Numbered from the stretch's first letter, positions 22,508-30,159 are shown. The stretch: DNA of 64,000 nucleotides from Saccharophagus degradans 2-40 (GCF_000013665.1 NC_007912.1:4993532-5057531); one strand, 5' to 3'. Program-made: numbers and translations. The notes: generated by a model not told the origin, from the letters alone.

Positions 22508-22532
22508 CCCCAGCTTTGCTGGGGTTTTTTTT
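22508..22532 (+). terminator. Intrinsic terminator of the chitinase gene
   Basis: CCCCAGC and GCTGGGG with a TTT loop form a GC-rich 7-bp stem followed by eight T. It lies about 135 bp after the chitinase stop codon. Confidence 0.92.
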
Positions 22533-22758
22533 AAGTATATAAATACCGTAGATCGAAAAATGGCGCTGCCGCCTTCCAACAAAAGCGGGTACAACCTGAA
22601 ACCCCTTTAATCTATTTCACATTTGTTACAAGTTTTTATTCCATTTTAATTATTAAATGTACTTTTAAAGACAGTGGTGCGGGATACTTGCGCGGAATGG
22701 TATCAAAACCGCTATAATCCAACGCTTTTTAATTACGCATCAATTAAAAAGGGAATTT

Positions 22759-23844
22759 ATGTCTCGCCTACGGCTTCTCACACTCTTAATAATTGTTTTT
22801 ACACTCGTTGCTTGCGGAGGCAGCTCCGACGGCGCCAAAAGCGGTAACCGTTACTCTGGCTCTCACAATACCTACTTTGAAGATAGTTTGTATTCAGATA
22901 TTGAGTTCACCAACCGCAGTATTGAACTCTACAACCCCAACAATTACACCTCTCCGCTTGGGTCATCGCCGAACGGGCTAGAAGGTACATGGCTAGTCAT
23001 TGAGCAAGCAATTTATACCAATTCGCCCACCTATCACGGCACTGTGGCTGAAGTAAAAACTTTAAAAAGAAAAGTATCTAGTATTATTCAAGCAGATAAT
23101 GGCGAATTCTGGCTAATTGATTCTTCTAATGAAGCTAACGGCTATATATTTTTCGAAGAAAACAATAAGTTGTTTTTTCAGCATCAAATATACGGCAACA
23201 TCGCCATCGCTGAAGTTACCTCTCAAAGTGACACTAGAATTGTAGCCACGTTAGAACAATCCAATTATGTAGATGTAACGGATAGCCAAATTACCTTTAT
23301 AAAACTCAGCCATACACCTTCTTTAGGTGGTGTTTATAAAGACAACACACAGTTTATTGGCTCTTATTCATATGAAGAGTTCGATACAATAAACGGTACC
23401 ACTGGAGATAAATTTGAAGATAAGCCTATCCACAGTTATCAGGATGGTTTTATCGATGTGCGATTAACAGAGGAGGGCAAGGAACCCAGACACTATAGAA
23501 ACGAATATCTTTCTGTAAGCACAATTAAAGAGGATATGAACTTGTTTGCCGAAGCTCCCTCCGCCGGCAGTAATTGGCAAATGTATTGGAGTGAAAACTA
23601 TATGCTAGCAAATGAGTTTGAAACAATTACCACAGCAAACCGCCTTTATTATCGTGCATTGATCGATAGCTACCTTAGTAAATTTGTTTTAGATCCAGAT
23701 TATGTGTATACCGATATAGAAGAAAGATCGATCAATATTTATTACGAAAATTATGTCGCGTTAAGTACAGGCAGCGAAATAGGTGCCGAGCCACGTACAG
23801 CTGTTAGTTTAGATATCAAGGTTGATTTAAATCTTAGAGACTAA
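22759..23844 (+). CDS. Lipoprotein of unknown function, paralogue A
   Basis: 361 residues. The lipoprotein signal ends in the lipobox LVAC, followed by GGSS. The mature protein is beta-rich with no motif I recognise. Shared blocks with the gene at 23926-25011 (GTWLVI, SIIQAD, ITFIKLSHTPSLGG) show the two are homologues; both are exactly 361 residues long and they converge. A hydrophilic sequence with many Tyr and Asn suggests an outer-membrane or surface location. Function unknown. Confidence 0.75.
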   Translation: MSRLRLLTLLIIVFTLVACGGSSDGAKSGNRYSGSHNTYFEDSLYSDIEFTNRSIELYNPNNYTSPLGSSPNGLEGTWLVIEQAIYTNSPTYHGTVAEVKTLKRKVSSIIQADNGEFWLIDSSNEANGYIFFEENNKLFFQHQIYGNIAIAEVTSQSDTRIVATLEQSNYVDVTDSQITFIKLSHTPSLGGVYKDNTQFIGSYSYEEFDTINGTTGDKFEDKPIHSYQDGFIDVRLTEEGKEPRHYRNEYLSVSTIKEDMNLFAEAPSAGSNWQMYWSENYMLANEFETITTANRLYYRALIDSYLSKFVLDPDYVYTDIEERSINIYYENYVALSTGSEIGAEPRTAVSLDIKVDLNLRD

Positions 23845-23875
23845 CCTCAAGCACTGATTTTTAATTCGCTAGCAA

Positions 23876-23911
23876 CGGCTGTTAACGCACAAATGTTGTC
23901 ACTAACAGCCG
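23876..23911. terminator. Stem-loop between the convergent lipoprotein genes
   Basis: CGGCTGTTA (23876-23884) pairs with TAACAGCCG (23903-23911) around an 18-base loop. No T-run abuts the stem, but T-rich stretches follow on both sides, so it may act as a weak bidirectional terminator. Confidence 0.4.
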
Positions 23912-23925
23912 CTTAGCTTCGCTTT

Positions 23926-25011
23926 TTATTGCAAGCTAGAAAAATTCACCTCTATATCCATACTCGCTGTAAATAGCGGTGTTTCATCATCGGTATAATC
24001 CGATTGATCGGCGAGTTGATTTTGGTAGAAAATGCTAAGGCCGTTAACGCTTGTTTGTTGGCTTACTAAACTCGCATCAAAGTAATATCGATGTAAATCA
24101 CCACGAATAAAAGCATTATGTTGAGAGGTTAATTCGTTGGAAATTATCGAGTAATCATTCCAGTAGTAATAGGTATTACTCCACATCTTCTGCCAGTCGT
24201 CGTTATCTGATGGGTTTGCTATAAACTCGTCAAAATTCTCTGCCATTGCACTAACAATTACTAGCTCTGTTTCTAGGTGCCTAACTATTTCACCATCGTT
24301 ATAGTAAATAGCTTCTTCAAAACCATCTTCAAAGTAATGAACAGGCGCGGCACTTATTTCGCCTCTTACTTCGTTCAAAAAATTATTTATAAAGTTAAAG
24401 CTCATTTCACCCACAGTTTGCGTATTACCGGTTAGCAGCCCACCTAAAGTAGGTGTATTGCTTATTTTAATAAAGCTAATGTCACTCGCCGTAACGGCTA
24501 GAGGGTCATAACTGCGCAAACTCGCGTTTATGCGATTATTATCCACAAGTTCGCCTTCAGCATATCCATTCATACCGTAAACAGGGTATTGCATATATAT
24601 TGCTGAATTTTCGCGCACTATGGTAAACACCTCGGCTTCTCTGTTTGACGTTACCATCCAGTAGCTATCGTCGTCAGCCTGAATAATACTTACCAATTTG
24701 CGCGTTAAATTACGCACATCTAACTGGTCGTAAATCCAATAGCCATCAATAGTGTAAATGCTTTGGTCAACCACCAACCAAGTGCCAACTAAACTATTCG
24801 AACTCGCCGCTACTGGTTGGTAGGTATCTGCATCGTAATAGGAGAGCTCGCTGTTAGTTAAAACAACATCGTCAAATAATGGGTATTTTTCGGCAAAGGT
24901 TAAATCCCTTGTATTGTCGTTATAGCGTGGCGACGGGTTAGAATTACTCCCGCCGCATGCACTTAACATTAGCGCAACTAGGGCGAGACAAAAAATAAAA
25001 TGTGTTTTCAC
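23926..25011 (-). CDS. Lipoprotein of unknown function, paralogue B
   Basis: 361 residues with a lipobox LSAC followed by GGSN. It is homologous along its length to the lipoprotein at 22759-23844, sharing GTWLVV, SIIQAD, ISFIKISNTPTLGG and a C-terminal beta segment (SMDIEVNF versus SLDIKVDL). The convergent arrangement suggests an inverted local duplication that has since diverged considerably. No catalytic residues are evident. Confidence 0.75.
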   Translation of the reverse strand: MKTHFIFCLALVALMLSACGGSNSNPSPRYNDNTRDLTFAEKYPLFDDVVLTNSELSYYDADTYQPVAASSNSLVGTWLVVDQSIYTIDGYWIYDQLDVRNLTRKLVSIIQADDDSYWMVTSNREAEVFTIVRENSAIYMQYPVYGMNGYAEGELVDNNRINASLRSYDPLAVTASDISFIKISNTPTLGGLLTGNTQTVGEMSFNFINNFLNEVRGEISAAPVHYFEDGFEEAIYYNDGEIVRHLETELVIVSAMAENFDEFIANPSDNDDWQKMWSNTYYYWNDYSIISNELTSQHNAFIRGDLHRYYFDASLVSQQTSVNGLSIFYQNQLADQSDYTDDETPLFTASMDIEVNFSSLQ

Positions 25012-25097
25012 GGGTGATCCTTAATATATCTATCCATTATTGGCTAAAAACAGCTTGGTAAACTCATTAACAGCTGTTAGCGCCGTTAGTAAAGTAG

Positions 25098-25129
25098 GCC
25101 TGATAAGCAAAGCGCCATCAGGCTTTTTT
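25098..25129 (+). terminator. Orphan intrinsic terminator
   Basis: GCCTGAT (25098-25104) pairs with ATCAGGC (25117-25123), followed by six T on the plus strand. No intact plus-strand gene ends here. It may be a leftover of the degraded locus next to it or block read-through. Confidence 0.5.
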
Positions 25130-25147
25130 AAACAATTATACGCGCAA

Positions 25148-25264
25148 TTAAAAATTATAACCCACCCCTAAATTAAAGCCATCGTAACTGCCTGCATCAT
25201 CGTTTTTATTTAATAATCGGCTTTGAATACTACGCCATCTAACAGATAAAAAATCACCCCGAAA
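25148..25264 (-). pseudogene. Remnant of a beta-barrel outer membrane protein gene (C-terminus)
   Basis: On the minus strand a 38-codon frame without a start ends in DGFNLGVGYNF and a stop. Alternating hydrophobic residues, a terminal Phe and the upstream SVRWRS strand are typical of the last strands of small outer-membrane barrels. Stops interrupt the frame directly upstream, and the overlapping 80-residue frame at 25210-25452 does not look like a protein. I read it as the surviving 3' end of a deleted porin-like gene. Confidence 0.45.
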
Positions 25265-25715
25265 TCAGTTTGGCTAGCGCTTTTCGCTTCTATTTCACGC
25301 CAAGTACTTTGGCGAAACGAATTTGAGACACGCTTAGTTACTATAGCTAGCCAAATGGTTAACAGTGCAAGAAAAGTTGATACGGCGTTTACGCCGATAC
25401 ATAGTGCGGTTAAACGGGGTTGTAAGTGTATAGCGCCAATAGCTACGCACATAAAAAGATAAAACTACATTAAATTTATATCCAAGTTGCGCTAAACCTA
25501 AGTTGTAGCTCTATTGTTACGATCGAGTAACACAACTTGGTTAGAAAGGGAGGGTAGATGAAAGTGCCGCCGAGAGATGCCTAAACGCTGGCCTAGGCTT
25601 TGTGGCGCTTTAACCTTCTTTTCCCGAACTCCCCGATAGATTTACCAACTAAATATACCCATAATGGCCATAATTAAACATATGGCTGTATATGCCAGCG
25701 ACATATATTAAAATT

Positions 25716-25722
25716 GTTAAAT
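25716..25722 (+). other. Candidate integron recombination core (left end of cassette 1)
   Basis: GTTAAAT fits the GTTRRRY core cut by integron integrases and lies 14 bp before the lipoprotein start codon. It is exactly complementary to ATTTAAC, the 5' box of the attC-like site that follows this gene (26203-26209). That relation is expected between the first bases of a cassette and its own attC. Confidence 0.5.
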
Positions 25723-25735
25723 TTCTAGGAGAGAT

Positions 25736-26200
25736 ATGAAAGCTTTATATATCGCAATAATTTTTCTTACATTATCTGGCTGTGCTTCACTTGGTCCAGC
25801 TTTTACGCAGCAAGAGTTTTCGTCTGCGGATAAAGCTCTAGTATATTTTTACAGGCCCTCTCGGTTCTTTCAAGGTGGGGGAGGCCCTGATGTATATATT
25901 AATGGCGTAAAGGCGTTCAGAATGCATAATGGATCTTATAGCCACATATCTCTCTCGCCGGGTACGCATTTGATTAGTCCTAAGAAACATTTTAATTGGG
26001 GCTTGGATGTGATGGACAAAAATATAAATGTTGTTGCAGGTAAAGTTTACTATCTTAGGATGGATTTTTCTGATGCAGGAGCTTCTCCAATTATAATAGG
26101 CGGGGTCGGTACCGCAGATATCTCTGGCACAACGGTATTCAATATCGTCGATAGTAGTGTGGCTGAAGAAGAGATTGTAAAAACAAAGCTTGTTCCGTAG
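25736..26200 (+). CDS. DUF2846-type lipoprotein (integron cassette 1)
   Basis: 154 residues. The lipoprotein signal ends in the lipobox LSGC, followed by ASLGP. The body (KALVYFYRPSRFF, VYINGVKAFRM, SPGTHLISP, AGKVYYLRMDF) matches the DUF2846 beta-sandwich found in small surface or periplasmic lipoproteins. The role is unknown. The gene sits tightly between a GTTAAAT core (14 bp before the ATG) and an attC-like site starting 2 bases after the stop, the classical shape of a one-gene cassette. AGGAGAG precedes the ATG. Confidence 0.8.
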   Translation: MKALYIAIIFLTLSGCASLGPAFTQQEFSSADKALVYFYRPSRFFQGGGGPDVYINGVKAFRMHNGSYSHISLSPGTHLISPKKHFNWGLDVMDKNINVVAGKVYYLRMDFSDAGASPIIIGGVGTADISGTTVFNIVDSSVAEEEIVKTKLVP

Positions 26201-26202
26201 TA

Positions 26203-26316
26203 ATTTAACAAAAATCTGCACCTGACATTTTTTGCTACGCTCAATTGTGTATGTCGCGTAGCTCCATTTTACACAATTGCTCTCCGCAAAAACTGCAGGT
26301 GAGCTTGGTGTTAAGC
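26203..26316 (+). other. attC-like integron recombination site 1
   Basis: A 114-base imperfect palindrome begins with ATTTAAC (RYYYAAC type) and ends with GTTAAGC (GTTRRRY type). Inside, CTGCACCTGACA near the left end pairs with TGCAGGTGAGCT near the right end, leaving unpaired bases as in L boxes. The centre carries further complementary stretches (CAATTGTGTA with TACACAATTG). Its middle and right half are strongly similar to the site at 28963-29079. Confidence 0.7.
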
Positions 26317-26333
26317 ATCCAAGTTCCCCAAGA

Positions 26334-26416
26334 AAAGTAGACACTTTGAGGTACGCTTTTGGCCGGATAAAGTCAAAAGCGCTACAGACACTGGCCATCT
26401 TGGGAATGTCTACTTT
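26334..26416. repeat. 83-bp element with 10-bp terminal inverted repeats
   Basis: AAAGTAGACA at 26334-26343 and its exact complement at 26407-26416 bound an 83-bp segment. It contains an internal hairpin (CGCTTTTG with CAAAAGCG). Parts of it recur after the following gene at 27577-27682. It resembles the end of an insertion sequence or a very small MITE; no transposase is present. Confidence 0.5.
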
Positions 26417-26471
26417 CTATGGGGAAGAGCAGCTTCGTCGCAATTTTTTCGAACTCAAGGAGTCCTTTGTC

Positions 26472-27488
26472 ATGCGTATCCGCAATCGCTTTTCTTTATT
26501 GTTTGTCAGTGCTTGCTTGGTGTTGAGCGCCTGTGCGGAGCAGGAGTCTTACACCTCTTCCACATCCGACAGAACACAGCAGGTGGCAGGTACTGCGTAT
26601 AGGGCCTGCGACAATTGCCCGGAAATGATCGTGGTGCCGGCGGGCAGTTTTCTGATGGGCAGCCCAGCTTCCGAAGAGGGGCGCAGCGAAGCCGAGGGCC
26701 CGCAGCTTAAGGTGACCCTGGCCAAGGTCTTTGCCATGGGCAAACATGAAGTCACGCGTGGCCAATTCAGAGCATTTGTGGATGCGACGGGTTACCTCAC
26801 TCAAGCAGAGGTGGAGGCGGACAGGGGCTGCCTTACTCTCGATGTGCGTGATGATGGCAACGGTAATTGGGGCTGGTCGGCGAACCAGAACTGGCGCAAC
26901 GCGACACTTTATGGGTTGGAGCAGGGCAGCGACGCGCATCCGGTACTGTGTGTGAGCCAGCAGGATGCCTTGGCCTACATCACTTGGTTCAACGAAACCC
27001 ACTTGCCGCCCGATGAGCGGGCATATCGCCTGCCTACGGAAGCGGAATGGGAGTACGCCGCACGGGCCGGAAGCAGCACCACATACAGCCATGGCACCGA
27101 TGTGACCGCCATGTGCCGCTATGGAAATATCGGCGACCAGACTGCTCTGCCAAAGGGTCACGCGTGGCCCGAATGGGTCACCTGCGATGATGGTTATGTG
27201 TTCACGGCCCCTGTCGGCAGCTTTCAAGCCAATGCCTTTGGTTTACACGATATGCACGGCAATGTCTGGGAGTGGACAGAAGACTGCTGGCATGACAATT
27301 ACATTGACGCACCGGTGAACGGAGAGGCGTGGGAGGAAGAAAATGGAGGTGATTGTGCCAACCGGGTTGCGCGCGGGGGTTCCTGGTACTTCCACAGAGG
27401 GGATCTGCGTGTCGCTTTCCGTTTTATCAACAACCCAGCCATGCGCTATAGTCTGATGGGTTTTCGGCTTGCACAGGATTTGCCTTAA
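26472..27488 (+). CDS. Formylglycine-generating-enzyme-like (SUMF1 family) lipoprotein
   Basis: 338 residues from ATG 26472, preceded by AAGGAG; the frame runs further upstream but without a ribosome site. The lipobox LSAC gives an outer-membrane lipoprotein. The FGE-sulfatase domain spans about 40-335: MGSPASEEGR, the MGKHEVTRGQF block, RLPTEAEWEYAARAGS, GLHDMHGNVWEWTEDCW, VARGGSW and FRFINNPAMR. True formylglycine-generating enzymes oxidise a sulfatase cysteine. Many lipoprotein members lack that activity, and the paired copper-binding cysteines are not evident, so catalysis is uncertain. The gene is clearly richer in G and C at third positions than its neighbours and is flanked by related short repeats, suggesting recent acquisition. 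Confidence 0.85.
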   Translation: MRIRNRFSLLFVSACLVLSACAEQESYTSSTSDRTQQVAGTAYRACDNCPEMIVVPAGSFLMGSPASEEGRSEAEGPQLKVTLAKVFAMGKHEVTRGQFRAFVDATGYLTQAEVEADRGCLTLDVRDDGNGNWGWSANQNWRNATLYGLEQGSDAHPVLCVSQQDALAYITWFNETHLPPDERAYRLPTEAEWEYAARAGSSTTYSHGTDVTAMCRYGNIGDQTALPKGHAWPEWVTCDDGYVFTAPVGSFQANAFGLHDMHGNVWEWTEDCWHDNYIDAPVNGEAWEEENGGDCANRVARGGSWYFHRGDLRVAFRFINNPAMRYSLMGFRLAQDLP

Positions 27489-27565
27489 AGCCAAAGAGAT
27501 CTGGCTTTTCGGAAAAGTTAATACGGCGCAAAATCAACAACTCTGGCCTTATTGATCTTTTCCGA
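27487..27565 (+). terminator. Terminator-like hairpins after the SUMF1-like gene
   Basis: AAAGCCA (27487-27493) pairs with TGGCTTT (27502-27508) and is followed by TC, starting within the stop codon. A second inverted repeat, TCGGAAAAG (27509-27517) with CTTTTCCGA (27557-27565), lies directly behind. Either could end transcription; neither has a long T-run. Confidence 0.4.
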
Positions 27566-27576
27566 GTATCCCTAGA

Positions 27577-27682
27577 AGAGTAGACACTTCGCCAGTCCTA
27601 AGTGTTGACTTAGTGTTCTGGATACCGCATTGCTCCAATGTCCGTGCTTGGCCGGTTAAAGTCGCAAGCGCGCTAGATCTGG
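27577..27682 (+). repeat. Partial copy of the 26334-26416 repeat
   Basis: AGTAGACACTT (27579-27589) and the segment GGCCGGTTAAAGTC (27650-27663), followed by a diverged AAGCGC stretch, match the left part of the element at 26334 (AGTAGACACTT, GGCCGGATAAAGTC). Unrelated DNA separates the matching parts. The two copies lie in direct orientation on either side of the SUMF1-like gene. Confidence 0.45.
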
Positions 27683-27703
27683 CGAGGAAAACGTGACAGT
27701 CAT

Positions 27704-27796
27704 GTTATAAATACGTTCCGGCGCTTGTTTTGTGCTTTTCGCTACGCTTGCACAAAACATTCACCTCCACTACGGCCCCTGTGGGCGGCGTTAGCC
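27704..27796 (+). other. attC-like site 3 (weaker candidate)
   Basis: The right end GGCGGCGTTAGCC contains GTTAGCC, exactly complementary to GGCTAAC at the 5' end of the next attC-like site (28963-28969), as expected for the two ends of one cassette. A central hairpin pairs TTTTGTGC with GCACAAAA. The left end (GTTATAAATACG) is not a good RYYYAAC box, so this site is less certain and may be damaged. Confidence 0.45.
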
Positions 27797-27810
27797 AACA
27801 CGGAGAAATC

Positions 27811-28968
27811 ATGACACAGAGAGTCATCGGATATTTTGAGGCAGATGTTCTATCTCTATATAGCTCGAACCCTCATAAATACACCATAGACACTGACTAC
27901 TTTGAAGGTGAGCTAAAAACATCCGCAGAATATTTTGAAGAGCTTGATACTTCTGGGAAGCTTGATGAGTACATCCGTATTAGATTCGGGTATCACGCAA
28001 AGTCTGATGGAGGACTGTGCTTGGCTGTTTTTATCCCAGACTTGGCTAACGCTGCGCCCTTAGAGCAAAAGAAATGGTCACCATTTATTGTTAAAGATGA
28101 TGCTTTAGCAGATTCAGACGAGCGGTTTACCATGTGGTTTGATAGAAATATTCAGGGTAGCTGGGGAGTGAAAAATGGGGCTAGAAAGCGCCTTACAGCA
28201 GTAATCGAGAAAATCAATGCTTGCTGTAAAGCTCTCACTGGACATCCTTTATATTCCAAAGTCCCAAATAGTTCTGTTACATACCCTAGTTCTCAGAATA
28301 CTCACTCTTATGAGGATTCACATAAGAATTTATACGGTTTTCTCGTTGATGGTTTGTCTAAAAGATGTTTACTCGCTCTGGCTGAAAAACGTCAAAGAAA
28401 TATACTAGAAGCAGAAAATATGAAACCACCGACTTTGTTGCGTCATGTATTCACAGAGTTCGATAAAGAATCTCAGTTGCACAAACTTTTAAGTCTAATA
28501 AGCACTGAGCGTGGCAATAGTAGTCACGGTGTAAGAATTTCTGCAAAATCATGTGATGCCTTCGGCCTCTTTAATCGTGATTTAGAGCGGGCCGTCGAGT
28601 CATTTGAACTGTTGCTAAATCTTATCGAGCAAGAATTCAATGTTTCTGCAACACATGAACTAAGCAGGCAGGAAATGATGCAGTATTTACCAAAGATTGT
28701 TGATGGCGGCATAGAATCCGATTACTCGATCTGCCAAGCTACCCAAATGGTTGGTAAAACAGTTGAAAAAGTGTGGTTTGGCTTGCGAGAGGATCACGTA
28801 CAGATTCACCAAAGTGAAGCGTTATTCATTCAATTTACAAACGGTGAACTACTCGCAATTGATACAGGTTCCAATGTTTTGAATATAGCAGACCAAGCAA
28901 AAATAAGGCCCAACGAATTCCATGTTGATCTGAATTTAACTTGGGTTCCAGCACCATCAAATGGCTAA
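27811..28968 (+). CDS. Cassette-encoded protein with HEPN-like motif (possible defence protein)
   Basis: 385 residues from ATG 27811, preceded by CACGGAGAA and only 15 bp after the GTTAGCC core. No signal peptide or membrane segment, so it is cytoplasmic. The N-terminal half (about 1-165) I do not recognise. The helical middle (about 170-310) contains ERGNSSHG: Arg234 and His239 form an R-x4-H pair like the RNase motif of HEPN domains, which occur in abortive-infection and toxin proteins. The C-terminal segment is beta-rich. The stop codon overlaps the next attC-like site, as in typical cassettes. Codon use is AT-rich. The HEPN assignment is tentative. Confidence 0.6.
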   Translation: MTQRVIGYFEADVLSLYSSNPHKYTIDTDYFEGELKTSAEYFEELDTSGKLDEYIRIRFGYHAKSDGGLCLAVFIPDLANAAPLEQKKWSPFIVKDDALADSDERFTMWFDRNIQGSWGVKNGARKRLTAVIEKINACCKALTGHPLYSKVPNSSVTYPSSQNTHSYEDSHKNLYGFLVDGLSKRCLLALAEKRQRNILEAENMKPPTLLRHVFTEFDKESQLHKLLSLISTERGNSSHGVRISAKSCDAFGLFNRDLERAVESFELLLNLIEQEFNVSATHELSRQEMMQYLPKIVDGGIESDYSICQATQMVGKTVEKVWFGLREDHVQIHQSEALFIQFTNGELLAIDTGSNVLNIADQAKIRPNEFHVDLNLTWVPAPSNG

Positions 28969-29079
28969 CAAGTTGCTGCATGCCGACACATATTGCTACG
29001 TTCGTTTTTGTGTGTCGCTGCGCTCCATTTTACACAAATGCTCTCCGCAAAGGTTGCAAGTGAGCTAGGCTATTAAATA
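28963..29079 (+). other. attC-like integron recombination site 2
   Basis: It begins with GGCTAAC, overlapping the TAA stop of the preceding gene. About 84 bases of its middle and right part align without gaps to attC-like site 1, with roughly four-fifths identical by eye. The right core is ATTAAAT instead of GTTRRRY, a degenerate crossover site. The central TTTTGTGT and ACACAAA stretches pair. Confidence 0.6.
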
Positions 29080-29390
29080 CCCGTAATTGCGAAGTCCAAG
29101 GCATTGATAATTTGTTCTCTAAAATGCGAAAGAGAGCCAACGGGATTGCTTAAAATATTTACTGGAATGGAAGAAATTTGTGGTGTTAATAGAAGAAGCT
29201 GTTCGTCTTCAAAGGAAATTTCTGGTGTAAGGTTTGTCATTGCCTCATTTTTAAATGAAGCAGCATAACTCAAGGGAATAACTATCCGAGTTGCAATTTC
29301 CGAAATGTAGGGGCTTTGAATATCAAGCAGGTACGGGTAGTGTTTTTTGCTCTGCTTGCTGGGGTTACGGTATACGTCATATTGAGCCAT
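29073..29390 (-). CDS. ccdB: CcdB-family toxin
   Basis: 105 residues. It follows the CcdB pattern: YDVYRN at the N-terminus, LDIQSPYISE, RIVIPLSY, ISSIPVNIL and a C-terminal helix ending DFAITGI. CcdB poisons DNA gyrase through its last residues. The ITGI ending, rather than WGI of the F-plasmid protein, resembles, from memory, the integron-borne Vibrio fischeri toxin. The start codon overlaps the ccdA stop by one base. The stop codon lies inside the right edge of attC-like site 2, so the pair is reversed relative to the other cassette genes. Confidence 0.9.
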   Translation of the reverse strand: MAQYDVYRNPSKQSKKHYPYLLDIQSPYISEIATRIVIPLSYAASFKNEAMTNLTPEISFEDEQLLLLTPQISSIPVNILSNPVGSLSHFREQIINALDFAITGI

Positions 29391-29635
29391 TAAAAAGCCC
29401 TGTATTCGTCAGCAAAGCAGCCATTCTCCTCTACGAAGGAGTTGTATGCTTTAATGGCCGCTTTGTTCTTTTTTGCCCATTTTGTGGCTTCGGCTTGAGC
29501 CAACTGCTGCTTTAAGGCTTGTTCTAATGTGGCTGAAAGGTTTATGTTTAAGGCGCGCGTTTTTGCCAGCAAGTCACTGTTTACACTGAGGTTTGTTGGC
29601 TTTTTGGGGGCTTCGGTATCGTACAGGGGGTCCAT
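29390..29635 (-). CDS. ccdA: CcdA-family antitoxin
   Basis: 81 residues. The N-terminal ribbon-helix-helix segment (KPTNLSVNSDLLAKTRAL) binds DNA, and the C-terminal part (KAYNSFVEENGCFADEYRAF) is the disordered toxin-wrapping tail typical of CcdA. The ribosome site GAGGTG is well placed. It neutralises CcdB and represses its own operon, probably through the palindrome 26 bp upstream. Toxin-antitoxin pairs of this kind stabilise large cassette arrays. Confidence 0.88.
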   Translation of the reverse strand: MDPLYDTEAPKKPTNLSVNSDLLAKTRALNINLSATLEQALKQQLAQAEATKWAKKNKAAIKAYNSFVEENGCFADEYRAF

Positions 29636-29649
29636 ATAAACACCTCATT

Positions 29650-29672
29650 TATGCGTATATCTATGCGCATAG
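29650..29672. promoter_or_regulatory. Candidate CcdA operator
   Basis: CTATGCGCATAG (29661-29672) is a perfect 12-bp palindrome, preceded by the related half TATGCGTATA (29650-29659). It lies just upstream of ccdA, where an autorepressor would cover the promoter. Confidence 0.6.
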
Positions 29673-29678
29673 TAAAAC

Positions 29679-30111
29679 ATTTAACACCTATATGACCAGA
29701 CCTGTCAAAGAACAATAACTCACCACAACCCTTGGTTTAACCCATAGAGCTAAAAAAACTATTTTGAATGTTTTTACTGACGATAATTTGATGAGGGGCT
29801 TAGCGGTAACTGTACTAAACACCTATTGAGAGTCAGCCCAAATTAACGTTCGACGCTTTCATTCGCTGATGTATTTTGGATGCCTTAGCTTTGCTAAGGC
29901 GCTACTAGAAATTTATCGGTTACCTTTGGGTCTGCCGCTTTAAAGCATCAGGCTTACGGTGTTTTGTAACCAGTTATAAATCACTCAGTTTGAGGGCTGT
30001 AAAACATCAAAATATTTAGGGCGGGTTGCATGTTCTGTCTAATCAAAGCGAAGTAGATGCGATGTAATTGATTATAGTAACCTTTGATTAAATAATATTT
30101 TAGTGGTGTGC
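29679..30111. other. Intergenic region right of ccdA; possible degraded cassette end
   Basis: ATTTAAC at 29679-29685 is complementary to the (A)TTAAAT core at the left end of the ccdAB cassette, but no palindromic attC body follows. An isolated perfect 8-bp hairpin (GCCTTAGC, TTT, GCTAAGGC) lies at 29882-29900. No gene is seen in these 430 bases. Confidence 0.35.
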
Positions 30112-30141
30112 GCCCGATAGCGCGTGGCTTATCGGGCTTTT
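30112..30141. terminator. Stem-loop downstream of the BACON-like lipoprotein gene
   Basis: GCCCGATA (30112-30119) pairs with TATCGGGC (30130-30137). The T-run (TTTT) is on the plus-strand side, so it is not ideal for the minus-strand gene that ends at 30160. Confidence 0.45.
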
Positions 30142-30159
30142 GCTAGGGTGTTACTCTTG

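Noticed and set aside
25210..25452. Minus-strand 80-codon frame
   Set aside because: Composition does not look like a protein, and the neighbouring frame carries the more convincing outer-membrane-protein remnant.
29679..29800. A fourth attC site right of ccdA
   Set aside because: Only the ATTTAAC box is present; no palindromic body or GTTRRRY end can be paired with it.
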